NCBI GenBank assembly: GCA_019358975.1
Contig: JAHHIL010000007.1
Location: 1-64,000 of the forward strand
From: Trichocoleus desertorum ATA4-8-CV12
GTDB taxonomy: Bacteria > Cyanobacteriota > Cyanobacteriia > FACHB-46
Length of the DNA stretch: 64,000 nucleotides
Direction: 5' to 3'
Position numbers and translations under genes: made by a program. Of this stretch, positions 51,389 to 58,740 are shown piece by piece. The notes beneath the pieces were generated by a model. It was not told where the DNA came from, did not search any database, and saw only the letters and a list, made by a program, of their open reading frames with translations. Each line of letters opens with the position of its first letter. Within the stretch, counting starts at the first letter, position 1.

Positions 51389-52459
51389 ATGGAATCAGTT
51401 CGGGCGGTCTTGTGTGGCTATTATGGCAAAGGCAACGGGGGAGACGAAGCCCTGCTGGCCTCGCTGCTGCAAATGCTCCCTAACCATGTCACCCCAATCG
51501 TGCTGTCGGGTGACTCAGCCCAAACTCAAGCTGCTTATGGCGTGGAAGCCTGCGATCGCAAAACCCCTCAAGTCTTAGTTCCTGCCCTCAAACAAGCCAA
51601 TGTCCTGATTTGGGGTGGCGGTAGCCTAATGCAAGATGTGACCAGTGCCGCTAGCCCAGTTTATTACGGGGGCTTGATGGGCTTAGCGCAACGATTTGGC
51701 CTCAAAACGATTGCTTGGGCGCAGGGAGTTGGCCCCTTAAATCGTAGTTTTACCCGGTGGTTGGCTCGTCAAGCTTTTACCAACTGTGATGCGGTGAGCG
51801 TGCGAGATCAAGGTTCTGCTGCCCTTTTATCTGAGTGGCAAGTGCCATTTCTACTCGCGCCTGACCCTGTTTGGGCCTTGGAAGCAAAACTCGTCGAAGG
51901 GCTGTGGGATTTGCCAGCACCACGCGTGGCGGTTGCTCTGCGATCGCACTCCTCCCTCACCCCCGAACGCCTAGCTACCTTTACTCAGGCTCTGATCGAT
52001 TTCCAAAAAGCAACCCAAACTTGCATTTTGCTGGTGCCGTTTCAACCTGCTCAGGACTTGGCGATCGCCGAAGCCATTCAACCTCAACTGCCTGGACCTA
52101 GCAAAATTCTCAGTTTGAGCGATCCGCAACAACTCAAAGGGGTGTTTCGGGGCGTAGAGATGGCGATCGCGATGCGCTACCACGGTCTAATTATGGCCGC
52201 AGCCGAGGGATGCCGCTGTTTTGCCCTCAGCTACGACCCTAAAGTGAGCCAACTGATGAGTGAGCTAGAGATTCCGGGTTGGGATTTGGTCGGTGGTTCG
52301 CCGCATCCAGTGATGCCTGATGATGCCCATGCCATTAGCCAAGCTTGGATAGAGTGCTATGCCAATGGTGAGCCGCTTTCAGCGAATCAAATTCAGTCCT
52401 TGGTCGATCGCGCGTTAATGCATCGCGATCTCTTGCATCAAGCGCTCCAAGGCTTGTAG
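51389..52459 (+). CDS. csaB: Polysaccharide pyruvyl transferase CsaB
   Basis: This 356-residue protein begins VRAVLCGYYGKGNGGDEALL, the hallmark of the CsaB/WcaK family. It has the WGGGSLMQDVTS loop, a WAQGVGPL strand, VSVRDQGS, and RYHGLIMAAAEG near the C-terminus. These enzymes transfer pyruvate from PEP to secondary cell-wall sugars, which then anchor SLH-domain proteins. GGAG stands 7 nt before ATG 51389. The gene is single. Confidence 0.9.
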   Translation: MESVRAVLCGYYGKGNGGDEALLASLLQMLPNHVTPIVLSGDSAQTQAAYGVEACDRKTPQVLVPALKQANVLIWGGGSLMQDVTSAASPVYYGGLMGLAQRFGLKTIAWAQGVGPLNRSFTRWLARQAFTNCDAVSVRDQGSAALLSEWQVPFLLAPDPVWALEAKLVEGLWDLPAPRVAVALRSHSSLTPERLATFTQALIDFQKATQTCILLVPFQPAQDLAIAEAIQPQLPGPSKILSLSDPQQLKGVFRGVEMAIAMRYHGLIMAAAEGCRCFALSYDPKVSQLMSELEIPGWDLVGGSPHPVMPDDAHAISQAWIECYANGEPLSANQIQSLVDRALMHRDLLHQALQGL

Positions 52460-52525
52460 CTTAGCGAATTCTAACCCTTAACCCTATAGCCTCCAATCAG
52501 CCTCTAGCGTCCCAACCCAAGCGAC

Positions 52526-52900
52526 TTATTCGCCGATGGTGACTTGGCTGGTGTCTACCTCTGTAGCTCCGTTGATGCCACGGGCGATCGCGACCATTGT
52601 TTGGAGTTCTTGTTCGTTGGGGGCTTTGCCTTTGAGAACGACGGTGCTGCCTGTTTGAGCGACCCAGAGGGTTTCGATGTCGCCGACGTTGGGGTCACGA
52701 TCGAAGGCTTGGGCGACGCGCTTGGCTAAACCGCTTTGGTCATATTCGCCGTTCAGTCCAACTCGTTCAGGTGGAATGGTGGCGGGGGCGGAGGTAGCTG
52801 CCTGTGTGGTTGCTGCGGTAGGGGTAGATGGAGTTGCGGTCGGTGCTGCGGGTGCGGCATCTGCTTTTTCTTGACCAAAGATTCGATCTAACCAGCCCAT
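52526..52900 (-). CDS. BON-domain protein
   Basis: From ATG 52900 (MGWLDRIFGQEK) with GAGG 8 nt upstream, the 124-residue protein has an Ala/Thr/Pro-rich linker (about 13-45) and then a BON domain. Markers are LAKRVAQAFDRDPNVGDIETLWVAQ (quoted in part), VVLKGKAPNEQELQ and GINGATEVDTSQ. BON domains bind phospholipid or peptidoglycan and occur in osmotic-stress proteins such as OsmY and Kbp. No signal peptide is seen, so it may be cytosolic like Kbp, although no LysM domain is present. Confidence 0.82.
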   Translation of the reverse strand: MGWLDRIFGQEKADAAPAAPTATPSTPTAATTQAATSAPATIPPERVGLNGEYDQSGLAKRVAQAFDRDPNVGDIETLWVAQTGSTVVLKGKAPNEQELQTMVAIARGINGATEVDTSQVTIGE

Positions 52901-52997
52901 TTTTATTTCCTCAAAATAAACCAATCGACTCTACAGGTGTTTGAGGAGAAAATCAGGGAAATTAGGGCAAGTTAGCGATCGCTTTATTACCAAAGCT

Positions 52998-54008
52998 CTA
53001 GTTGCCGTCACTGATACCCCACTGAAATTTCATCGCTTCAATGCTTTGTAGCAAGTCTGAGACTTTGACTGGGCTTTCTTCTGGGATCAACTGCTGCATG
53101 ATTTCTACGGCTTTGGTGAAGTCTTCTGTGCCGCTGGAGTTGGCGGTGTGAAAAACCAATCGATCAATTCGGGCTAAATGCGCGGCTAATATCTGTAGCA
53201 AAGCCATGAGGACACGATTGCCGCCGTAGGCTCCACAGCCCCAAAATCCAGTATGAATTACGACTTGGTGGGTGCGGTCTACGTTTAAGCTTGATTCGAT
53301 GCGGGCTGCGGTAAATCCTGTAAAGGCTGTACTAAGAATGTATTCAATCTCCTTGAGTTTGTAGCTGCCATAGCCGCCCGCAGGTGCTTCCATTGCCAGG
53401 ATGTTGCTGATGGTGGGTGGATTCAGGACTGTGGTGGCTTGTTCAATAGCGGTTGTGCTGGCCATAGCAAAGTTGTTGCCATAAAGACCGTAGGGACGAT
53501 CGCGCTCTGGGTTGGGATCTGTGGCGATCGCACAACGTCGTTCGACTCCCATGATCAGTGCAGGTGTGGGTTCGCCATTCTCGACGGTGAGGGGTTGTAG
53601 GTCGGAAGCTAACAAGGCTTCTCGAAGTGAACCCAAAGCTGGATGCTCTGCGACTTGCATTTCATCTTGAGCAAACAAAGGCCCATCGTAGGCACAAAAT
53701 AAGTCGTAATGAGCGAAGTTGAGATACCACTCCACCACAGAACTGCCTGGCGGTAAGGGTTCATAACCAAAATAGTCTGCTCTTGGTTCGTAGGCGGTTT
53801 GGTGTTGGGTGGGATCTAGGGTTTCGGGCAGGCTAATTTTGCGCCAGCGAGAGAAGACAATTTTACCTTGATGCACAGCTCCTGCGGGACAAGCTATGTC
53901 GTAGACCAGCTGTTTATTGGGATCGTAAAAACGAGGAGGAAATTCTGTGACGAGTGTTTGTGCATCAAAGGTGCGGCGAGCAATTAGATTGTCGGCAGCT
54001 TGTACCAT
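52998..54008 (-). CDS. Divergent PARG-like (poly(ADP-ribose) glycohydrolase fold) protein
   Basis: This 336-residue protein is not named in my memory, but two regions resemble PARG. EWYLNFAHYD followed by GPLFAQDEMQVAEHP (about 94-122) parallels the PARG signature VDFAN..GGG..QEE, with QDE at 114-116. TGFWGCGAYGGN (253-264) followed by LLQILAAH parallels the TGNWGCGAFGGD / LIQILAA segment of canonical PARG. The GGG triplet is not conserved (AYDG instead). If the fold holds, Glu116 would be the catalytic glutamate and the substrate an ADP-ribose derivative. No ADP-ribosyltransferase is nearby. It is divergent from the methyltransferase gene. Confidence 0.55.
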   Translation of the reverse strand: MVQAADNLIARRTFDAQTLVTEFPPRFYDPNKQLVYDIACPAGAVHQGKIVFSRWRKISLPETLDPTQHQTAYEPRADYFGYEPLPPGSSVVEWYLNFAHYDLFCAYDGPLFAQDEMQVAEHPALGSLREALLASDLQPLTVENGEPTPALIMGVERRCAIATDPNPERDRPYGLYGNNFAMASTTAIEQATTVLNPPTISNILAMEAPAGGYGSYKLKEIEYILSTAFTGFTAARIESSLNVDRTHQVVIHTGFWGCGAYGGNRVLMALLQILAAHLARIDRLVFHTANSSGTEDFTKAVEIMQQLIPEESPVKVSDLLQSIEAMKFQWGISDGN

Positions 54009-54083
54009 AACTAGAGGCTCAAAATCAAAATGCTTTGCAAGCTAGCTTAACCGCTCTGCTATCCGTTGCAGTCACACTTAGTC

Positions 54084-54749
54084 ATGAATCAAACTCTCCA
54101 AAATCAGCTAGCCAGTGAGTACCAGTTAGCTGAAACCACCTACGCGATCGCGGGTCAAAAACTGACCATCTTTAACGTCGCCAATAACTACGAACTGCTA
54201 GACAAAATTGACCCCGACGACTTCCAGAAAGATGAGCGGATGCCCTACTGGGCCGAAATTTGGCCTGCTTCGATCGCTTTGGCTGAGTTTGTCTTGACTC
54301 ACGCTCGGTTTCGGCAAGCTCGTTGTTTGGAGTTGGGGTCTGGAGTGGGAGTGGTGAGTGTGGCAGGGGCGATCGCGGGGGCACAGATGCTCACTACAGA
54401 TTACTTTGTCGAAGCGCTAGACTTTGCCCAACTTAATGCTTCGGCGAATCAAGTCACTATCAAAACTCAACTGCTGGATTGGCGAGAGATTACTCTGACG
54501 CAACAGTTCGACTACATTTTGGCGGCAGATGTGTTGTATGAGGAGCGGAATCATTTGCCGATTTTGCAGGCGATCGCGCAACTGCTAGCTCTCGGTGGTA
54601 CTGCCTACATCAGTGATCCGCAACGCACGATCGCTAAGAAGTTTATTGAGCTGGCAACGGAGCACGGTTTTAAGTTGGAGACGATTACGATTCCAGTGGC
54701 ATGGCGGGAGCTAACGTTGTCAATTGATATTCATGCGTTGTCGCGTTAA
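54084..54749 (+). CDS. Class I SAM methyltransferase (METTL21/Ktmt-like)
   Basis: From ATG 54084 (MNQTLQNQLASEYQ) the 221-residue protein has a Rossmann methyltransferase core. Motif I is CLELGSGVGVVSVAGA; the acidic ribose-binding residue is in TTDYF; LAADVLYEE corresponds to the DxxY motif of lysine methyltransferase-like (METTL21/EEF2KMT) proteins. PYWAEIWPASIALAEF precedes motif I as in that family. The substrate is probably a protein lysine, but this is inferred from the family only. Confidence 0.8.
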   Translation: MNQTLQNQLASEYQLAETTYAIAGQKLTIFNVANNYELLDKIDPDDFQKDERMPYWAEIWPASIALAEFVLTHARFRQARCLELGSGVGVVSVAGAIAGAQMLTTDYFVEALDFAQLNASANQVTIKTQLLDWREITLTQQFDYILAADVLYEERNHLPILQAIAQLLALGGTAYISDPQRTIAKKFIELATEHGFKLETITIPVAWRELTLSIDIHALSR

Positions 54750-54750
54750 G

Positions 54751-54838
54751 ACCTAACCCCCAGCCCCTTCCCTACTAGGGAAGGGGAGCAATACAATTAA
54801 AAGCCTCTCTCCGCGTCGGGGAGGGGTTGGGGAGGGGT
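54751..54838 (+). repeat. Dispersed palindromic repeat, copy C, overlapping the NACHT gene end
   Basis: ACCTAACCCCCAG is followed by CCCCTTCCCT (54764-54773) paired with AGGGAAGGGG (54777-54786). A second G-rich part (TCTCTCCGCGTCGGGGAGGGG) extends to about 54838. The right portion encodes the last 14 or so codons and stop of the NACHT gene. Confidence 0.7.
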
Positions 54839-56950
54839 GCCTGCAAAGTGGTCGAGGAGTTCACGGTGGATGAAGCGATAACGACCCCCAATGCGCTGAA
54901 GCAGACGACGCTCTGTGCAGTAGTTGAGGAAGCGGGCGTAGTTCCAGGGGGTAGCGTGAGCACGGGTAAGAACGAAGCGAAGACAAAGGTGCTGAATACA
55001 TTCAACACCACCGCCAGCCAACAATCCCAAAAGTAGCGCCCCAAAAATGCCAGGGATCAGTGAAACCGAAATAGTTTGAGAAACAATCCCTAAAATAGCC
55101 TCTAGAGATTTACCTTCGCGGATTGCACGAGCCATTGAACCTGATAATGGCCCTACTGCGGCAAGTATTACCCCCAACGGATAGCCGAAGAGTGAGACAA
55201 AGCACATGCTGTAAAAAGAGTTGCGAATGCCCTGATTTGGCTGCGCTCGTACTTTCAATTCAACTTTCAGCCGAAAAATCAGTCCACCAACTAACCCAAC
55301 AATCAATCCAAAAACAAGCCCAGCAATCAGCCCAAAAACTAACCCAAACATTAGTCCACCAACTAACCCAAACATCAGTCCCAAAGTTAGCCCAATAACT
55401 AGCCCAGCAATCAGCCCAATCTTGAATTCTTTCAAAATTTCTCGTCTCGCTGTCCTCAACAGTGAAATTTGAAAAGATTCAGTCGGTGTAATATCATCCA
55501 GTCCAACAATTAGATCAGAAATTAACCCAACGGTGATTCCAAAACTTAGCCCAATAACTAGCCCAGAAACTAGTCCAAAAATTGGCTCGCGAATCAGCCC
55601 AAACATCAGCCCAGCAATTAGCCCAACAACTAGCGCACGAATCAGCCCAATAGCCAGCCAATAGGAGCGTTTATGCTTTGGTATGTTAAGCCAGCTTGGT
55701 TGCATTTGCTCAATCAACAACTCTACTTGGTTTTGCCTTTGTAGTTGACCAGCCAACCAGCCAAGATAGGTTCGTGTTTGTAAATATTTAGGCTCTTTTG
55801 CCACCGTGGCAAAAGCCCATGTACTCTGACGATTTTCTTTGCGGCGATCTCTCTGCCGCTTGTCGTAGCTTAACTGCTCTTCAACGTACTTTTCCAGCAG
55901 TTCGGCTTTCGTGCGAAATGGTTGCTGGTTATAAACTGTTGCTGCCATTGCCACAAATAAAGGCACTCGTAACAACCCTAGCGCTCCTTCAGAGGTTGGC
56001 AATATCATCTGCTGCATCTCTGGCGTTGCCTGAATTTGCTGCCACAACTCAACGCGATTGACTGCTTGTAGATAAGTCTGAATTTGCTCATCACTTAATG
56101 GCTGCAAACAGAGTGCGCCTCGCAAATTACCTAACCGCACCTCAGCAGTCTTAAATTCCTTCACCCGACAACAAACTACAAGCTGCGGATAATGTTGAGC
56201 AAATTCATCCAGCTTGACCGTACATTTTTTCTGCCGAGCTAGACCCAACTCATCCAGCCCATCTATTAACGGCAATAACACTCGTTTGTCTAGCCATTGC
56301 TCATAGCACTTCAGCTTGCAATCGCCGCCAAAGTTGTCGTAAAGCTGCTCAACTAACCAATCGCGAATGCTCTGGTTATCATTCCTCCACGTAGAAAGCT
56401 CAAAAATTACGGGAATGATGGTGCGAGGGTTGGCGATCGCTCCGTTCAAGAGTTGTTCAGTCAACCCCAACAGTGCTGTAGTCTTGCCTGCCCCTGGCGT
56501 TCCCAAAATCAGCAGCTTGCCTTCGATATCTTCTCGACCAAAGACCTCGATCAGCAATTGCTCTATTTTTAGAGTCTGAGATGCTTGCCCTTCAATACTT
56601 AACGTCCTCATGGCTGCTAAGGGCGATCGATTCACCTGCTGGGGTTGCTCCTCCAAGCCAACTTCCATCCTGGCTTGCTGCTGTGCCAGGGTATCCTTTA
56701 ACCGCTTCCGCACCTCTACCCGTTGCTGTTGAAGAATCTGGGCTGCCCATTCCCAATCAACCCGTGGCGCAGACGACACAGCTTCTCTAGATCCAAACAA
56801 ATTCACCACCGTATTATTGATGGTTGCTTGGTTGCTACTGGAATTTTGAAAACTTAAAGCGTCCCGCCCTGCCTGAGATTGTTGGGTGTCGCTATCGGTA
56901 AAACTGCTGTTAGCGATCGATTGCTTTTGAAATGGATCGGGAGAGGCCAT
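54797..56950 (-). CDS. NACHT-family STAND NTPase with Gly-Leu repeat membrane domain
   Basis: The protein has 717 residues. The polar N-terminus contains QQSQAGRDALSF (23-34). The NACHT module has Walker A GTPGAGKTT (150-158), Walker B LLPLIDGLDEL (225-235) and a sensor-like CCRVKEF. Two blocks of GLxxGLxxGL repeats (about 450-490 and 515-570) predict tightly packed membrane helices. A C-terminal GRYRFIHRELLDHFA helix is followed by a tail encoded by a dispersed repeat. STAND NTPases of this type oligomerise on a trigger; here the glycine-zipper region could be the membrane effector. The adjacent upstream gene shares the QAGRDA motif. No trigger or phage target can be inferred. Confidence 0.88.
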   Translation of the reverse strand: MASPDPFQKQSIANSSFTDSDTQQSQAGRDALSFQNSSSNQATINNTVVNLFGSREAVSSAPRVDWEWAAQILQQQRVEVRKRLKDTLAQQQARMEVGLEEQPQQVNRSPLAAMRTLSIEGQASQTLKIEQLLIEVFGREDIEGKLLILGTPGAGKTTALLGLTEQLLNGAIANPRTIIPVIFELSTWRNDNQSIRDWLVEQLYDNFGGDCKLKCYEQWLDKRVLLPLIDGLDELGLARQKKCTVKLDEFAQHYPQLVVCCRVKEFKTAEVRLGNLRGALCLQPLSDEQIQTYLQAVNRVELWQQIQATPEMQQMILPTSEGALGLLRVPLFVAMAATVYNQQPFRTKAELLEKYVEEQLSYDKRQRDRRKENRQSTWAFATVAKEPKYLQTRTYLGWLAGQLQRQNQVELLIEQMQPSWLNIPKHKRSYWLAIGLIRALVVGLIAGLMFGLIREPIFGLVSGLVIGLSFGITVGLISDLIVGLDDITPTESFQISLLRTARREILKEFKIGLIAGLVIGLTLGLMFGLVGGLMFGLVFGLIAGLVFGLIVGLVGGLIFRLKVELKVRAQPNQGIRNSFYSMCFVSLFGYPLGVILAAVGPLSGSMARAIREGKSLEAILGIVSQTISVSLIPGIFGALLLGLLAGGGVECIQHLCLRFVLTRAHATPWNYARFLNYCTERRLLQRIGGRYRFIHRELLDHFAGTPPQPLPDAERGF

Positions 56951-57059
56951 GAAGTTTTTGAGGCTGACAGCAGCAGATTATCCAATGCTTAACTGCTGAT
57001 TTATGGTTAGAGACGCTAAGTCAGCAGAATTTAGTTGTCTTTAAAGTAATCCAAACTAG

Positions 57060-57506
57060 CTATAAACCCAGGAATTTTGTCGCAGCACCTAGCCAAGGAG
57101 CAATTTCTTTAAAGACTGCTTGTGTCTTGTCCCATAGCTTCGTGGCTTTGTCTGCTGTTTCGATCGCATCTCCCATCCGCTTGAGATTCTTCGCCACTAC
57201 ATCTTTATCGGCGTCTTCCTGCTTTGCTTCTCGCTTCGCCGATTTGAGATAGTCTAATGCCTCTTCCTCTTGATCCGCAGGTAACTGAGCTGCCTTTACT
57301 TCTGTCTCCAACTCTTCCAACAGCTTGACAATATCTGCCCCAGTTAGTCCTAGTCCTTGCTGTTGTGCTGCTAGATTGCCTACCTGATTCGCTGTGGCAT
57401 CCCGTCCTGCCTGGGTCATCTGTATCTGACTCCCCACCACATTCGCGCCATCAATCGACTGTGATTGTGGGAGCTGATCCGACTGTGGCTTCTTTTTTTC
57501 AAACAT
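57060..57506 (-). CDS. Small QAGRDA-motif protein, partner of the NACHT gene
   Basis: From ATG 57506 (MFEKKKPQSDQLPQSQ), which has AGGAGAG at ideal spacing, the protein has 148 residues. A disordered N-terminus carries IQMTQAGRDATANQVGN, matching the QAGRDA word in the NACHT protein. A helical domain follows (GADIVKLLEELETEVKAAQL, EEALDYLKSAKREAKQED), then a hydrophobic C-terminal helix (AVFKEIAPWLGAATKFLGL). It lies 109 bp upstream of the NACHT gene on the same strand, probably in one transcript. The function is unknown; a sensor, inhibitor or membrane effector are all possible. Confidence 0.75.
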   Translation of the reverse strand: MFEKKKPQSDQLPQSQSIDGANVVGSQIQMTQAGRDATANQVGNLAAQQQGLGLTGADIVKLLEELETEVKAAQLPADQEEEALDYLKSAKREAKQEDADKDVVAKNLKRMGDAIETADKATKLWDKTQAVFKEIAPWLGAATKFLGL

Positions 57507-57697
57507 AAGGACTCTCCTAAAGTTGGCTGTAGAGAGACTATCATCCGAAACTTCTAAAAGCTGTGAGAGCGATCGCCCTCCAACTCTCACACTTCAACCC
57601 CTAAACCCAAAACTTCAGCTACAAAACCTCAAGTGCTAGGTTCAGACACCAAACCTCGCCTTCAGGTCTCGAAGTGCCACAAATTAAACTCCAAACG

Positions 57698-58612
57698 TCA
57701 CAGTGCCGATCGCAAAAAGGGCAAAACTACCTCGGCAACGGCTGCGGGATATTCCTCATGCAGACCCAAAGACCCCGGAATTTGTCTCGACTCCACACCC
57801 GGTAAGACTGCGATCGCTTCCATCTCGGCTTTAGATTTGGGTGGGGCTTGTTCGCCGATCACGACCATGATTGGGGTGGGTAAAGGTTGGAACCAAGTTA
57901 AGAAATCAGCGCGATCGCGGACGGGGTCTAAGGCTCCGGTGACAAAGGCGGCAGGGGCAAAGCGGGCACCGGGTTGTTGGGTGCTATGCCAGCGGCGATC
58001 GACGAACTCTGGCGTGACGTTGGCGGGGTCAGCATAGACGTGACGACGATACATCAACGCTAGAAAAGACGGGGTGGTGTTGAGTTTGTAGAGCGCTTGA
58101 CCGAGGAGGGGCGATCGCACAGTGTCTCGCACTACACCTGCGCCTTTGGGCTGCACTCCCATTGTCGGTAGAGGGCCGCGCCAAGTAGGAGCGACTAGAG
58201 CCACGCGAGACAAGACACCAGATTGTTGTGCTAACTTCATCGCGTATCCGGCGGCATGGCCTGCTGCCACAATCGCCACAGGCTGCTGAAACACCGTTCG
58301 GACGAAGTCTTGCAGCAACTGGTGATAGACAACGGGTTCGTAGTTGATTGGGGGGCGAGCGGATTCTCCAAACCCCAGCCAATCGATCGCCGTAACTTGA
58401 AACTCAGCCGCCAACCGTTGGGCAAGTCCTGCCATTTCTGCCCGTGTAGAAACGGTGCTAAAAGCGGGTAGCAGTAGCACAGGTGCGCCTTGGCCTAGGG
58501 TTTCATAGGCGATCGCAAATTGCTGGCCTTGATAAGTCCAGAGAAACTGTTGCACAGTGCCACTCATTTCTGTGGTGGCAGTTGTGTTGAGGGCTTGTAA
58601 TTGCTGAGTCAT
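57698..58612 (-). CDS. Alpha/beta-hydrolase fold protein lacking the nucleophile serine
   Basis: From ATG 58612 (MTQQLQALNT) the protein has 304 residues. The fold is clear: VLLLPAFSTVSTR oxyanion region, VTAIDWLGFGESAR strand and VIGEQAPP. A late LGLHEEYP supplies the His. The nucleophile elbow, normally G-x-S-x-G, reads GHAAG (118-122), so residue 120 is Ala. It may be an inactive or non-hydrolytic family member, or a plastid-type relative in which this is normal. It is flanked by the NACHT pair and the long TPR gene on the same strand. Confidence 0.8.
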   Translation of the reverse strand: MTQQLQALNTTATTEMSGTVQQFLWTYQGQQFAIAYETLGQGAPVLLLPAFSTVSTRAEMAGLAQRLAAEFQVTAIDWLGFGESARPPINYEPVVYHQLLQDFVRTVFQQPVAIVAAGHAAGYAMKLAQQSGVLSRVALVAPTWRGPLPTMGVQPKGAGVVRDTVRSPLLGQALYKLNTTPSFLALMYRRHVYADPANVTPEFVDRRWHSTQQPGARFAPAAFVTGALDPVRDRADFLTWFQPLPTPIMVVIGEQAPPKSKAEMEAIAVLPGVESRQIPGSLGLHEEYPAAVAEVVLPFLRSAL

Positions 58613-58655
58613 ATCAAAAAAATTTAATTTCAGTCTCAATTAGTCTGACGAAACC

Positions 58656-58727
58656 GTAGGGGCGAAGCATTCGGGCAGCGATTTTGAGTCTCAGAGAGAA
58701 TCGATTTACCGAATGCTTCGCCCCTAC
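58656..58727. repeat. 19-bp perfect inverted repeat with 34-nt loop
   Basis: GTAGGGGCGAAGCATTCGG (58656-58674) is exactly complementary to CCGAATGCTTCGCCCCTAC (58709-58727). It lies between two minus-strand genes. Sequences of this wording are, to my knowledge, widespread repeats in cyanobacteria; here it could end the transcript of the TPR gene. Confidence 0.75.
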
Positions 58728-58740
58728 CCTTAGGCAATTT

